Below, piece by piece: positions 9,085 to 18,644 of a DNA stretch of 64,000 nucleotides. Made by a program: the position numbers and the translations under genes. The stretch comes from an uncultured Clostridia bacterium. Its GTDB lineage: Bacteria; Bacillota; Clostridia; Oscillospirales; Acutalibacteraceae. Position 1 is the first letter of the stretch. Every line of letters starts with the position of its first letter. Where the stretch lies: NCBI GenBank assembly GCA_947624285.1, contig CANQJS010000004.1, positions 97,069 through 161,068 of the forward strand, given 5' to 3'. The notes beneath the pieces are model-generated. The model saw only the letters and a program-made list of their open reading frames with translations, did not search any database and was not told the origin of the DNA.

Positions 9085-10410
9085 ATGACAAATCGCACAA
9101 GCATAAGATTTTTTTCATTCGCCGTCTGTATCGTCGCCGTGTTAGCCGCGTATTCGATAATCGGCAACAATAATAGTATGACCTATAAAACAAGACTTGA
9201 GGCAAATTACCAGCAAAGTCTCACGGAGCTTTCCGAATGCCTTGATTCCATAGAGACAAATCTCACAAAAAGCTCCTATGCCGCGACCCAAACGATGATG
9301 ACAAGGCTTTCGGAGGATCTTTATTCGGAATGCAACACGGCAAAAAACGCGCTTTCTCATCTGCCGATTGAGCAGATGAATTTAAGCGGTGCTTACAAAT
9401 TTTTGAGCCAAGCGGGCGACTATGCCGGCTATCTTTCAAACAAAATCAAAAGCGGCGAACAGATAAGCGACAAGGAATATGAAAATCTGCAAAAGCTGCT
9501 GAAATACGCGGAAAAATATGCCGACTGCGTAAACGATATGGTGACGAGATGCACCAACGGCGGGCAGATAACCGAAAATGAAATCAAAAGCAAAAGCGGA
9601 GAAAAAGTAGCGTCTATATCGGTTGATTTCACCAACGCCGAGGACACTTTTTCCGATTACCCGACTTTGGTTTACGACGGTCCGTTTGCAGACGCAGTGC
9701 TCAACAGAGAAGCTCAAGTAAAAAAAGAAAAGCAGGTCAGCCGCGAAGAAGCTTTGAAGCAGGCGGCAAAGGCGCTCTACACCACCGAGGACAAGCTGAA
9801 ATATGAGGGTGACGAGGACGGCACTGTTCCCTGCTATAATTTCTCCTGCGGCAACTTCAATACGGCGATTTCCAAAAACGGCGGCCATATTGTATATATT
9901 CTTGATTCATCAAAAACAGGCACAAAATCGATAACGGAGGAAAACGCGTTGAATATCGCTTCGGCATACCTGAAACGGATAGGCTACGCCGATATGAAAT
10001 CCACCTACTATGCCGTTAACGACAATGTTTGCGTGATAAACTTTGCGTTTGCCCAAAACGGCGTTATCTACTATTCGGATCTTATCAAGGTGGGCGTTTC
10101 GCTTGACGACGGAAAAATATATTCGCTTGAGGCGCAGGGATATCTCGTAAATCACAAGACGAGGCAGGCTTTCAGCTCCAAAGTATCACAGCAGGAGCTT
10201 GCGAAAAAGCTGTCAACAAGGCTTGAAGTGATTTCAGCCAAGCCCTGTTTGATACCTCTTGATAACGGAACGGAAGTGCAGTGTATTGAATTTCATTGCC
10301 GCTTAAAATCGGAGGGCGACGAAGCGCTTGTGTATATAAACGCCCAAACAGGCGAGGAGGAAAACATCTTGCTTCTTCTTTATTCCGATAACGGAACTTT
10401 GACAAAATAA
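9085..10410 (+). CDS. ypeB: Germination/sporulation protein YpeB
   Basis: A 441-residue protein with one N-terminal membrane anchor (FFSFAVCIVAVLAAYSIIG) and a long helical region of about 150 residues. Its C-terminal half carries PepSY/YPEB repeats, seen as SREEALKQAAKAL and ENALNIASAYLKR with their following strands. In Bacillus, YpeB is required to place and stabilise the spore cortex-lytic enzyme SleB. The ATG at 9085 follows GGAGG by nine bases; an upstream ATG at 9013 lacks such a site. sleB, the usual partner, is not in the window. A small lipoprotein gene follows. Confidence 0.85.
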   Translation: MTNRTSIRFFSFAVCIVAVLAAYSIIGNNNSMTYKTRLEANYQQSLTELSECLDSIETNLTKSSYAATQTMMTRLSEDLYSECNTAKNALSHLPIEQMNLSGAYKFLSQAGDYAGYLSNKIKSGEQISDKEYENLQKLLKYAEKYADCVNDMVTRCTNGGQITENEIKSKSGEKVASISVDFTNAEDTFSDYPTLVYDGPFADAVLNREAQVKKEKQVSREEALKQAAKALYTTEDKLKYEGDEDGTVPCYNFSCGNFNTAISKNGGHIVYILDSSKTGTKSITEENALNIASAYLKRIGYADMKSTYYAVNDNVCVINFAFAQNGVIYYSDLIKVGVSLDDGKIYSLEAQGYLVNHKTRQAFSSKVSQQELAKKLSTRLEVISAKPCLIPLDNGTEVQCIEFHCRLKSEGDEALVYINAQTGEEENILLLLYSDNGTLTK

Positions 10411-10492
10411 AATCAACAAAATATCAACAAAAAATAATAATTGTATAAGAATCGCAAAGGCGACAATAATATAACAGAAAGGAAGTAATTTA

Positions 10493-10792
10493 ATGAAAAG
10501 CAGATTTTTAATTTTTACGGTTGTTTTGGTTGTGATCATCGGCGTATTTGCCGCGTGTACAAGAGGCGGCAATGTAGGCAATACCACAACGAGTAACAGA
10601 AACACGACCTCCTCAACAAACAGGACTACGGAAAACAATATGTCAAACGATGTTAGCGAGGGAGTTTCGGATGCCGGTGAAAACGCGAGCGAGGCGGCGT
10701 CCGATATAGGCGAAGCGGCTGACGACGCCGCCAACGGAGCAGGCGGCGCGGTAGACAAGGTCGGCGACGCTGTTCAGGACGCATTGAGCTAA
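10493..10792 (+). CDS. Small predicted lipoprotein of unknown function
   Basis: A 99-residue product with a lipoprotein-type signal peptide: MKSR, a hydrophobic stretch and a lipobox-like VFAAC with Cys near 21. The mature part is a low-complexity Asn/Thr/Ser linker followed by an acidic Ala/Asp-rich amphipathic segment (EAASDIGEAADDAANG). The ribosome binding site AAAGGAAG is well placed. It follows ypeB by about 80 bases on the same strand and ends at a strong terminator, so the two may be co-expressed during sporulation; that link is inferred from position only. Confidence 0.7.
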   Translation: MKSRFLIFTVVLVVIIGVFAACTRGGNVGNTTTSNRNTTSSTNRTTENNMSNDVSEGVSDAGENASEAASDIGEAADDAANGAGGAVDKVGDAVQDALS

Positions 10793-10805
10793 AGCATTTC
10801 AAAAA

Positions 10806-10834
10806 ACGGACGGTAAAGCCGTCCGTTTTTTTTC
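10806..10834 (+). terminator. Intrinsic terminator of the ypeB-lipoprotein unit
   Basis: Perfect 8-bp stem ACGGACGG/CCGTCCGT with loop TAAAG, followed by eight T. Confidence 0.9.
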
Positions 10835-10875
10835 GCGCGTTTTCTTAAAGAAGCCTTAAAATTTTCATAAACGCA

Positions 10876-10911
10876 AAAAGAGGGTGTAAAGCAAAGTTGC
10901 TTTACACCCTC
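10876..10911 (-). terminator. Intrinsic terminator of the aroQ-efp-zinc ribbon unit
   Basis: A 15-bp perfect stem (GAGGGTGTAAAGCAA and its complement) with a two-base loop. On the minus strand it is followed by CTTTTTG. Confidence 0.9.
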
Positions 10912-10924
10912 GCCGATTTTTTAA

Positions 10925-11323
10925 TTACTTTTCGGTTTTCTCTTCCTCGCCGTCAAGGTCGAATTCGAGATATTCACCGCATTCGGGGCACTCAATGCCT
11001 CCCTCGTCAACGGTATCGGCGTCTACCGAGAAAGTCGTTCCGCAGGAGGGGCACTCAATTTCGTAATCCTCATCACCGCAGCAGCAATCGTCATCGCAGC
11101 AGCACTCGTCCTCAAGGTAATCCTCAACATCGGCAAGATCCTCGTCAATAGCGTCTACCTGCTCCTCAACGGCGTTTATTTCCTCGTGGATATCGTCTAT
11201 ATCGTCAACGATATTCTCAAGCACATCTACAATAGCCTTGTAAATTTTTGCGCCGTTTTTATTGTCGAGATCAAGTCCGTCAAGCAGACCTTTAAGATAG
11301 CCTAAGCTTTCAACAGTGTTCAT
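10925..11323 (-). CDS. CD1247-like acidic zinc-ribbon protein
   Basis: A 132-residue protein of conserved clostridial type and unknown function. The N-terminal 80 residues are helical and coiled-coil-like (IVDDIDDIHEEINAVEEQV). A very acidic, Cys-rich linker (ECCCDDDCCCG) follows, then a zinc ribbon with CPSCG and CPECG pairs near the C-terminus. The ATG at 11323 follows AAAGGAG by eight bases; the upstream TTG in frame is not needed. It lies immediately downstream of efp and shares its terminator, suggesting one operon with aroQ and efp. The eight-residue cysteine cluster between coil and ribbon is striking and could bind additional metal. Confidence 0.8.
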   Translation of the reverse strand: MNTVESLGYLKGLLDGLDLDNKNGAKIYKAIVDVLENIVDDIDDIHEEINAVEEQVDAIDEDLADVEDYLEDECCCDDDCCCGDEDYEIECPSCGTTFSVDADTVDEGGIECPECGEYLEFDLDGEEEKTEK

Positions 11324-11341
11324 AATCAAAACTCCTTTATA

Positions 11342-11899
11342 TTATGCTCTTTCCATATACTCGCAGGTTCTTGTGTCAACACGAATGGAATCGCCCTCGT
11401 TGATGAAAAGCGGAACTCTGATCTCCGCGCCCGTTTCAAGAATGGCGGGTTTAAGCGTGTTGGTGGCGGTGTTGCCTTTAAATCCCGGGTCGGTCTTTGT
11501 AACAAGAAGCGTTACGAAGGTCGGCGGCTCAACGCCGAAAACCTTGCCCTTATAGGAAAGAATACGGCAAACATCGTTTTCCTTAACAAATCTGAAATTA
11601 TCGCTAAGATCTGTTTTGCTGACAGGGACCATATCATAGGTTTCCTGATCCATAAAATAATAAATATCATCATCGTTATAGGAATAGACCATATCTTTTC
11701 TTTCGATAAAGGCGGTGGGGAATTTTTCGGTGGGGTTAAATGTTTTTTCAACCACCGAGCCCTGAATAACATTCTTTATCTTAGTTCTTACGAAAGCCGC
11801 GCCCTTGCCCGGCTTAACATGCTGAAATTCGATTATCTGATAAACCTGCCCGTCCATTTCAAAAGTAACGCCGTTTCTGAAATCGCCTGCTGATACCAT
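11342..11899 (-). CDS. efp: Translation elongation factor P
   Basis: A 185-residue protein that relieves ribosome stalling at polyproline stretches. The KOW-like N-terminal domain carries the conserved lysine-bearing loop [10 protein letters not shown] (Lys32), and two OB-fold domains follow, ending in [17 protein letters not shown]. Length is typical. It lies between aroQ and the zinc-ribbon gene; aroQ-efp proximity is common in Firmicutes. An M24 peptidase often found in the same cluster is located 48 kb away in this window instead. Confidence 0.97.
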   Translation of the reverse strand: MVSAGDFRNGVTFEMDGQVYQIIEFQHVKPGKGAAFVRTKIKNVIQGSVVEKTFNPTEKFPTAFIERKDMVYSYNDDDIYYFMDQETYDMVPVSKTDLSDNFRFVKENDVCRILSYKGKVFGVEPPTFVTLLVTKTDPGFKGNTATNTLKPAILETGAEIRVPLFINEGDSIRVDTRTCEYMERA

Positions 11900-11943
11900 A
11901 TTATCATGCCTCCCAATGCTGTAATTATTTCAACAAATTTATT

Positions 11944-12396
11944 TTATAATATTTCCATCAATAAATCAATACCCATTTTGTAGCTGTCCTTGCCGTAGCC
12001 GCATATCTGCTTAACGCACACATCGGTAATAACGGAGGTTTTTCTAAACTCCTCCCTTTCGTGGATATTGCTCATATGCACCTCAACGAACGGCGTAAAT
12101 TCCTTTACCGCCTCGATAGCGTCCCTTATCGCGTAGGAATAGTGGGTATAAGCGCCCGCGTTTATCACAACGCCGTCAAATTCATCCTTGCTCTCATGGA
12201 TGGCATCTATAAGCTCGCCCTCGTGGTTTGACTGAAAGAAATACATTTTCGCGCCTTGCGCCTTGCCGTAAATCTTTAATTCCTCATTTATCTGCTTTAA
12301 GGTCTCGCCGCCGTAAACGCTCTTTTTTCTTATACCCGTCATATTCAGGTTTGGACCGTTGAGCACAAGTATTCTTTTCTTTTTTCCTTTACTCAT
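11944..12396 (-). CDS. aroQ: 3-dehydroquinate dehydratase, type II
   Basis: A 150-residue enzyme of the shikimate pathway that dehydrates 3-dehydroquinate to 3-dehydroshikimate. Visible motifs are LNGPNLNMTG followed by the catalytic tyrosine in SVYGG, FFQSNHEGELID, INAGAYTHYSYAI, and EVHMSNIHEREEFR with the catalytic histidine region. The basic N-terminus (MSKGKKKR) is short. It lies 44 bases upstream of efp, probably in the same transcript. Confidence 0.96.
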   Translation of the reverse strand: MSKGKKKRILVLNGPNLNMTGIRKKSVYGGETLKQINEELKIYGKAQGAKMYFFQSNHEGELIDAIHESKDEFDGVVINAGAYTHYSYAIRDAIEAVKEFTPFVEVHMSNIHEREEFRKTSVITDVCVKQICGYGKDSYKMGIDLLMEIL

Positions 12397-12433
12397 AGTA
12401 TCACCGCAATACAGCTTTTAATTAAAAAACTAA

Positions 12434-12453
12434 GGGGAACGAGCCCGTTCCCC
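12434..12453 (-). terminator. Terminator of rpsU
   Basis: Stem GGGGAACG/CGTTCCCC, followed on the minus strand by a T-rich tract ending in six T. Confidence 0.8.
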
Positions 12454-12464
12454 TCTTATGTATA

Positions 12465-12641
12465 TTACTTATACTTTCTTTTACGAGCGGCCTCGCTCTT
12501 CTTTTTGCGGGCAACGGAGGGCTTTTCATAATGCTCTCTTTTGCGAACTTCCTGGATAATACCGTCACGAGAAGTTTGACGCTTGAAACGACGAAGAGCG
12601 CTGTCAAGAGTCTCATTTTCTTTGATTTTAACCTGGCTCAC
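12465..12641 (-). CDS. rpsU: 30S ribosomal protein S21
   Basis: A 58-residue basic protein starting at GTG (12639-12641) behind a strong GGGAGGG ribosome binding site. Its sequence begins [20 protein letters not shown] and continues with the family-typical [13 protein letters not shown] and a basic C-terminus ending RKRKYK. S21 sits at the platform of the small subunit near the 3' end of 16S rRNA. Because it starts with GTG and is short, it is easily missed. It has its own terminator and precedes aroQ by about 70 bases. Confidence 0.97.
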   Translation of the reverse strand: MSQVKIKENETLDSALRRFKRQTSRDGIIQEVRKREHYEKPSVARKKKSEAARKRKYK

Positions 12642-12864
12642 TTAATTCCCTCCCTCCGACCGCCGTCAGGGGTATTTGAATACTCTTTTAAAATATTCTG
12701 TGCAAGATTATATACAAATAAAACTGAAAAGTCAAGCATTTTATCAAATAATGTATAAAACAACTGAAAAAGCTTTTTTAGCATTGAAAACTATTTCTCA
12801 ACCTTTCAAATTTAAAGCCTTGAAAACGGGTTTTTTGCCATTTTGTCGGGTCTTTTGGATTTTA

Positions 12865-13377
12865 TTACTTTTCCGTTGTTGAGCCGAAGCCGCCTGTGCG
12901 AACACCATCGGCGTCGTCATCCTCAGTTATGCCGAAGGGAAGGAATATCCCCTGCGCGAAGCCCTTGCCGTTTGGAAGTTCTGCGGTGTGCCCGTCATCG
13001 TGAGCCTCGCATGAGAGCTTTATCATAATGTGCCCCTCGTTATCGGAATTGAAATAATCCGCGTCTATGATTCCAACGGTGTTGTCCAGCCTTATCCTGT
13101 GCTTGAAGCCGAGACCGGAACGCGGATATATTTTAAGCACCCAGCCGTCCGCTATCTTCGCACGGATACCGGTGGGTATAAGCACGGAGCTTCCCGTTTT
13201 TACGGTTATATCCGCGGGGGCAAAGAAATCGTAGCCCGCCGAGCCCGTAGTGGCGCGTTTCGGCATTTTTATCGAATCGTAAATCGCCCTTACATCCGTT
13301 GTTTCGGGAAAATTCTTCAACCAGTCCTTTTGAAACTGCTCAAAGCTTACCTTTTTGAATAAAGCAATCTTTTCCAT
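12865..13377 (-). CDS. dut: Deoxyuridine triphosphatase
   Basis: A 170-residue trimeric-type dUTPase, which hydrolyses dUTP to dUMP and pyrophosphate. Motifs are seen in order: GSAGYDFFAP (1), YPRSGLGFKHRIRL (2), DNTVGIIDADYFNSDNEGH (3, catalytic Asp), GKGFAQGIFLPFG (4) and RTGGFGSTTEK (5). It carries about 35 extra N-terminal residues before motif 1. It stands alone between rpsU and the ABC transporter module. Confidence 0.95.
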   Translation of the reverse strand: MEKIALFKKVSFEQFQKDWLKNFPETTDVRAIYDSIKMPKRATTGSAGYDFFAPADITVKTGSSVLIPTGIRAKIADGWVLKIYPRSGLGFKHRIRLDNTVGIIDADYFNSDNEGHIMIKLSCEAHDDGHTAELPNGKGFAQGIFLPFGITEDDDADGVRTGGFGSTTEK

Positions 13378-13461
13378 ACTCTTTCAACCTCTTTTTCACA
13401 AATATGCTGATTTAATTATATCTGCATACCGGCGCAAAAGCAAGAGTTAAAACGCCGCGTC

Positions 13462-16062
13462 TCAGCTTACATCTTCGCTCAAAACTTCTATTATACCGTC
13501 GTTTTTCAGCTTTGACGCGGAAAACAGCATTGAAACGCCCGTCACGGCAAACACCGCGGCTATTACCGCCAAATAAAGCGGAAAATCTATCTCAAACGGC
13601 GCTTTCGCGTCACCCGCAGTCATATTCAATCCATAGGACGCCAAAAGACTCAACGGCAAGGCGATTATCAGCGCGCGAAGCCCGTAGAATATGCTTTCAA
13701 GCGAAACCATTTTATAAAAGCCCTTTTGCGTTGCGCCGACGGATTTATACATAGCAAATTCCCTGCGCCTCAAATCAATGGAGGTGGAAACTGTATTAAC
13801 AATGTTCGCAAGAGTAACGAGCGTTATCAGCGTTATAAATCCGTAGGTGAATACCTGAAGCACATAGACGAGCGTGCTCATTGAGCTTATCTGCTCCGCG
13901 TAGTCGTAAATGTAATAGACTGCCGATGCAAAATCCTCTTTTGCAAGGCGTTCCCCTATCTTTTCGGTCACCGCCGCGTGTTCTTTTGTTTCTATGCCGA
14001 TAGTTGCCATCGGCACATCACCGAATCTTTGCAAAAATGCGGTGTAATAAACGCTTGACGGAACATATACGCTGACAGTGCCGCTCGGATTTAGGGAGCA
14101 GGCGTAATCGTTTTCGTCAAAATCAATGAGTCCCGCGATTTCAACAGCCGCTTCATCGTCGCCGCTCAGCGCAAGCTTGGTGCCCAGCGCATTTTCGGTA
14201 AATACCTCACCGCCGTTTTTGTGGCCTATATTGTTCATAAGAAGCGCCCTCGGCTTTTCGCCGTAAAACGCGTCGCTGTCTATCCCGTTATTTTTGCACA
14301 TATCGTTAAAATGCAAATCCGAAACAGCATTTACATATATGATAGTTGTATAATCCCACAATTTCGAGTAAGCGGGTCGAAGCGAGGAATCAGATATAAA
14401 AGAATTTTCAAATTTCATTGAGTCTATGTTGTTTGATGAAGTTCTGTAAAAGAAGTTGGAAGCATCGTAAACGCTGTCAACGCCCTCGATCTCCTCGACC
14501 GCTTTAATAATGCTGTTCTCATCGCTGACTGCAACATTCAAGCCCACCTGATAAGGCATTTCGGCAAGACCCGTGATTTCACGGCTGAACATAGAGCAGA
14601 AATAGCTTACGCTCAAAAAGAGCACGACCGACACCGCTATCGAGGCGACTATTACTCTTGCGCGTCTGCCGTTTCGCTTTAAATTCTTGTGGGCGAGCTC
14701 ACCTTCGTAGCCGAATACGCGGCGCACGATTTTGGGAGTTTTGAGCCGTTTTGCTTTCAGCTTGATCTCCTTATTTTGACGCAGCGCCTCTATCGGAGTT
14801 AAAGATGACGCTTTTTTGGCAGGTATCAGCGAGGAAATGAAAATCGTGAGCGCGCTGAAAAACACTATGCCGATCAATGCCCAAACGGGAACAACGGCGC
14901 TCATTTCAATGCCCGCGTTTTCAATGCCGTTTATCATTGTTGTTGACGCTATCATATCGCCCACTGCGCCGAGCGTTATCGACATTCCGATTATTCCGCC
15001 GATGATACCGAGCGGAATGCTTATAATTCCCAAAATAAAGCCTTCAAAATAAACGGACTGCCTTTTCTGCGCTTTGGTTGCCCCTACGCTGCCGAGCATA
15101 CCCAAATATCTGGTGCGCTCGGAAACGGACATACCGAAGGCGTTATAAATCAGCATAACGGAAGCCGCTATTATTATTGCCAAAATGAAGATAACCATCG
15201 GAATGAGCACCTGCGCCACGACGCTGTTTGAATCGATCGCAAGGTGCGCGCCCAAAAGATCGGAGTTAAAAAAGTATTCATCCGCGCCTATCGACTTCAA
15301 AATTTCTTTGAGTTCGTTTAGCGAATTGTAATTGGGAGATTTGACGGTTAGAGCCGCGCATCTTTCGCCGTGCTCGTGAGGTATATCCTCCGTTTTTTCA
15401 GCCTCCGAGAGCCCTCTGATTATTTTTTCGCTTGTTGGCAGATTATCGTAAAGTATGGCGGTCACGGTAAACCGACTTACTTCCTTTTGGTCAAATAATT
15501 CTCCTTGCTGGTAGCCGCCCGTATAGTAATTGATATCTTTTTTTCCGCCTTCAATTTCATTATATCCGTATCTTGCGCCTAAGGCTATTGAGACGGTATC
15601 GCCTATTTTCCAGCCGAGCTGATTTTTCTTGATAAGCTCATCCTCAACGGCTATCTCGTTTTCGTTTTTCGGAAGCTCGCCGTCATATTTGCAGGTTATC
15701 ATTTGCTTTAAATTGTTCTCGTCGCCGGCGTAAATGTTTGTTGTGCCCAGCCTGTCGGAAGCTCTGTTTTCAAGCCGAACGCCGGAAATTTCCCTGTTGA
15801 GGTCGATAAATGTGCCGACGCTTTCCAATCTGCCGTCCGTTTTCAGCGAATTTATCTGCGTTATAGAAAGGTCGTCTGCCTGCGCATGGAAATTGCCGTC
15901 CGAATACGCCGAAAGATCCCCCATAAACTTGAGGAATGAAGCCGCGCTGACGAACACCGCCGTTATCATCGCAACGGAAACGCATATTCCGAGGATTGTT
16001 ATGACCGTTCTGCTTTTATTCTTTTTAAGGTGACGCAGGGTCAGCTTGCTTATTACATTCAC
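13462..16062 (-). CDS. ABC transporter permease, FtsX/MacB type (Bce-like)
   Basis: An 866-residue membrane protein with a short basic N-terminus (LTLRHLKKNKSRTVITILG), one membrane helix, and a large extracytoplasmic domain (about 45-280). Two FtsX-type membrane domains follow, separated by a second extracellular domain (about 510-720). Permeases of this layout work with LolD-type ATPases and a two-component system to sense or resist cell-wall antibiotics and antimicrobial peptides. The ATG overlaps the ATPase stop (ATGA). Classical BceB has ten helices and one large domain; here two large domains are present, so the substrate may differ. Confidence 0.85.
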   Translation of the reverse strand: MNVISKLTLRHLKKNKSRTVITILGICVSVAMITAVFVSAASFLKFMGDLSAYSDGNFHAQADDLSITQINSLKTDGRLESVGTFIDLNREISGVRLENRASDRLGTTNIYAGDENNLKQMITCKYDGELPKNENEIAVEDELIKKNQLGWKIGDTVSIALGARYGYNEIEGGKKDINYYTGGYQQGELFDQKEVSRFTVTAILYDNLPTSEKIIRGLSEAEKTEDIPHEHGERCAALTVKSPNYNSLNELKEILKSIGADEYFFNSDLLGAHLAIDSNSVVAQVLIPMVIFILAIIIAASVMLIYNAFGMSVSERTRYLGMLGSVGATKAQKRQSVYFEGFILGIISIPLGIIGGIIGMSITLGAVGDMIASTTMINGIENAGIEMSAVVPVWALIGIVFFSALTIFISSLIPAKKASSLTPIEALRQNKEIKLKAKRLKTPKIVRRVFGYEGELAHKNLKRNGRRARVIVASIAVSVVLFLSVSYFCSMFSREITGLAEMPYQVGLNVAVSDENSIIKAVEEIEGVDSVYDASNFFYRTSSNNIDSMKFENSFISDSSLRPAYSKLWDYTTIIYVNAVSDLHFNDMCKNNGIDSDAFYGEKPRALLMNNIGHKNGGEVFTENALGTKLALSGDDEAAVEIAGLIDFDENDYACSLNPSGTVSVYVPSSVYYTAFLQRFGDVPMATIGIETKEHAAVTEKIGERLAKEDFASAVYYIYDYAEQISSMSTLVYVLQVFTYGFITLITLVTLANIVNTVSTSIDLRRREFAMYKSVGATQKGFYKMVSLESIFYGLRALIIALPLSLLASYGLNMTAGDAKAPFEIDFPLYLAVIAAVFAVTGVSMLFSASKLKNDGIIEVLSEDVS

Positions 16063-16742
16063 TGCCTCATCACCTCGTCCTTGACTATTTTGCCGTCCTC
16101 AATTGCGATAATTCTGTCCGCGCTGAGGGCGATTTTTTCATCGTGTGTTATGATGATTATCGTTTGGTTGTTTTCCTTGTTTATCATTCGCAGGAGGTCT
16201 ACTATTTCCCTGCTGTTCTTGCTGTCCAAATTTCCCGTCGGCTCGTCGGCAAGCACAAGCGCTGGATTGTTCATAAGCGCCCTTCCGATTGATACCCTCT
16301 GCTGCTGACCGCCCGAAAGCTCATTTGGCAGATGATTTGCCCTGTCTTGCAAGCCGAGCGTGTTTATCATATCGTTTAGCCGCTGCTTATTGACCTTCTG
16401 CCCGTCAAGCAAAATAGGCAGAGTCATATTTTCCTCCACCGTGAGAATAGGGATAAGATTGTAAAACTGATAGATAAGCCCTATCTGTCTGCGGCGGAAA
16501 ACGGCGAGAGTGTTCTCGTTAAGGGTCGAAATATCCGTGCCCTCGATAAAAACGCTGCCGCTCGTTGCCTTATCAACGCCGCCGAGAATATGCAGCAGAG
16601 TGGATTTTCCCGAGCCCGAAGGACCTATTATCGCCACAAACTGCCCCTTCTCAACGGAAAACGAAACATCGTCCAGCGCCTTTACCATAGTGTTGCCTTT
16701 GCCGTAGATTTTCGTAAGATTTTTCACTTTAAGTATTTCCAT
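16059..16742 (-). CDS. ABC transporter ATP-binding protein (LolD/BceA-like)
   Basis: A 227-residue ATPase with Walker A GPSGSGKSTLLH, Q-loop region, signature LSGGQQQRVSIGRAL and Walker B LVLADEPTGNLD, ending with the H-loop IIITHDE. It powers the adjacent permease. The ATG at 16742 follows AAAGGAG; an in-frame ATG 84 bases upstream lacks a site. It overlaps the permease gene by four bases. Confidence 0.93.
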   Translation of the reverse strand: MEILKVKNLTKIYGKGNTMVKALDDVSFSVEKGQFVAIIGPSGSGKSTLLHILGGVDKATSGSVFIEGTDISTLNENTLAVFRRRQIGLIYQFYNLIPILTVEENMTLPILLDGQKVNKQRLNDMINTLGLQDRANHLPNELSGGQQQRVSIGRALMNNPALVLADEPTGNLDSKNSREIVDLLRMINKENNQTIIIITHDEKIALSADRIIAIEDGKIVKDEVMRQ

Positions 16743-16873
16743 ATTTTTTCTCCTTTCGTATGAATACCAAAGACGGAGCTTGCGGGAATACGACTTTTCC
16801 CGCCTCCGATTGGCATAATAAATCAAAAACCTTACGCCACGGTGACGGATTTAATAACAGTTTTGTAATCTTT

Positions 16874-17872
16874 TTAAACAACGGTTTTGTAAAGAGTTAT
16901 CTCAAACCTTGTGCCTTTGTTCTTCTCACTCGTTACATCAACGGAGGAATTTTGCCTGTTGAATATCGCCTTGCTCAGCGCAAGCCCTATGCCCACGCTC
17001 GTCTCCGTTCGCTTTTGCCCCTGATAAAATCTTTCGAATATATGGGGCAGGTCATCCTTGGGGATACCGGCGCCGCTGTCCTCAATAACTATTTTGGTAA
17101 AGACGGGAGTTGTAAAGGCTTTCGCCTTTACATATCCCTTATCCGTATGCTCAACGCAGTTTTTAACTATATTTGAAAGCGCCTCGGTGTACCAATTGGC
17201 GTCAACATCGGCGATTATATCATCCTCGCACTCCGTGCTCAGCTCTATCCCCTTTACATCGGCGTTTATGTAAAACGGCTTGGCGGCGTTTTCGATTATT
17301 TTTTTGAGACTCGTTTTCTCGTTTTTAAATTCGATCGCGCCCGCGTCGATTTTGGAGAGCTTGAGCAGTGTAATTATAAGCCAATTCATTCTTGAAAGCT
17401 GATTGCTGATTATTTCAAGAAATTCCCTGCGCTTTTGCTCGTCTGTTTCGCTTTTGAGCAGATCCGCCATAACGGTTATTGAGGTTATGGGCGTTTTTAA
17501 CTGATGAGAAATATCGGCAAGGGAATTTGCAAGATATATTTTATCTTTCATAAGCAGCTCTCGCTGTGAGCGCAGAGTAACCACTACCTTATAGATATTG
17601 TTTTTAAGTATGCTCATTTCGCCCTCTTTATTATCCCTTATATCAAGGACGAAATCGCCGTTGTTGACATTATACAGATACTCCGAAAGGGCGCGTATAT
17701 CGCGCGCCCTGAAATATGTAACCGTAAAAAAGGCGATGAAAACGCAAAGAACGGCGGCAAGAAATATCAACGCGGCTGTTTTATTCATAAAAAACACGGC
17801 GGTAAATCCTATCGCCGCAGCTGTAACGCTTATGAGCGTGGCTAATAAAAATCCTCTGTATCTCTTTATCAT
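16874..17872 (-). CDS. Sensor histidine kinase
   Basis: A 332-residue kinase with two membrane helices within the first 55 residues and almost no extracellular loop, the intramembrane-sensing layout common for Bce-type kinases. A HAMP-like linker precedes the H-box DISHQLKTPITSI (His near 125). Then come the N-box NIVKNCVEH, G1 EDSGAGIPKDD and F-box IFERFYQG. Its ATG overlaps the response-regulator stop by four bases. It probably phosphorylates that regulator in response to the downstream permease sensing an antibiotic or peptide, by analogy with BceRS-AB. Confidence 0.9.
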   Translation of the reverse strand: MIKRYRGFLLATLISVTAAAIGFTAVFFMNKTAALIFLAAVLCVFIAFFTVTYFRARDIRALSEYLYNVNNGDFVLDIRDNKEGEMSILKNNIYKVVVTLRSQRELLMKDKIYLANSLADISHQLKTPITSITVMADLLKSETDEQKRREFLEIISNQLSRMNWLIITLLKLSKIDAGAIEFKNEKTSLKKIIENAAKPFYINADVKGIELSTECEDDIIADVDANWYTEALSNIVKNCVEHTDKGYVKAKAFTTPVFTKIVIEDSGAGIPKDDLPHIFERFYQGQKRTETSVGIGLALSKAIFNRQNSSVDVTSEKNKGTRFEITLYKTVV

Positions 17873-18540
17873 TCCAATATATACCCCATTTTTCTTACTG
17901 TTTTTATTATCTGAGGATTTTCGGAATTATCCTCTATCTTATCCCGCAGTCTTTTTATATATACGGTGAGTGTGTTGTCGTTTACGAAAACGCCGTCGAT
18001 ATCCCAGATGTTTTCGAGAAGCTGGTTTCTTGTCAGCACCATACCCCTGTTGTTGAGCATTATGAGAAGCAGTCTGTATTCGAGGGCGGTGAGTATGATC
18101 TCCTTGTTATTTTTATAAACCTTCGCCTCGTTCGTGTTGATTTTCAGACCGTGGAGCTCCACTATTCCCGAACTGCCCTTGCCCTTATATCTTCTGATAA
18201 CGCTTTTAATTCGCGCCATAAGCTCGTTTACGCGAAACGGCTTTGAGATATAGTCGTCCGCGCCGAGGTCAAGACCCATCACCACATTTACCTCATCGTC
18301 AAAGGCGGTGAGGAATATCACGGGAAAATCGCCCTTTTCCTTTATCGCTTTGCAGACCTCGTAGCCGCTGCCGTCGGGCAGAGAAAGGTCGAGGAGATAG
18401 AGATCGAACTCCTCGCTTGCTATCATATCAAGAGCCTCCTTAACGCAGGAAGCGCGCCCTGTTTCGTAGCCCTCTTTTTGCAATGAGTACTCAAGCCCCA
18501 TTGCTATGGAAGCGTCATCCTCTAAGAGAAACACTTTCAT
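17869..18540 (-). CDS. OmpR/PhoB-family response regulator
   Basis: A 223-residue regulator: a receiver domain (1-115) with acidic pocket LEDD, phosphoacceptor Asp51 in LLDLSLPDG, the switch Thr in FLTA and Lys in SKPF, then a winged-helix DNA-binding domain (130-223). It is first in a four-gene run with kinase, ATPase and permease, all on the minus strand. Autoregulation and activation of the transporter are expected from the family but no operator was identified. Confidence 0.92.
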   Translation of the reverse strand: MKVFLLEDDASIAMGLEYSLQKEGYETGRASCVKEALDMIASEEFDLYLLDLSLPDGSGYEVCKAIKEKGDFPVIFLTAFDDEVNVVMGLDLGADDYISKPFRVNELMARIKSVIRRYKGKGSSGIVELHGLKINTNEAKVYKNNKEIILTALEYRLLLIMLNNRGMVLTRNQLLENIWDIDGVFVNDNTLTVYIKRLRDKIEDNSENPQIIKTVRKMGYILE

Positions 18541-18613
18541 CTATTCTTCACCTCACGCTAATTGTAACATAAAAAGGCGGAATTAACATTACAATTTTGT
18601 AATAAAGTAAAAA

Positions 18614-18640
18614 GGAATAACTCCGTCAAAGAGTTATTCC
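18614..18640 (-). terminator. Terminator of the MazF-like gene
   Basis: A 10-bp perfect stem GGAATAACTC/GAGTTATTCC with a 7-base loop; TTTTTAC follows on the minus strand. Confidence 0.85.
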
Positions 18641-18644
18641 TCGA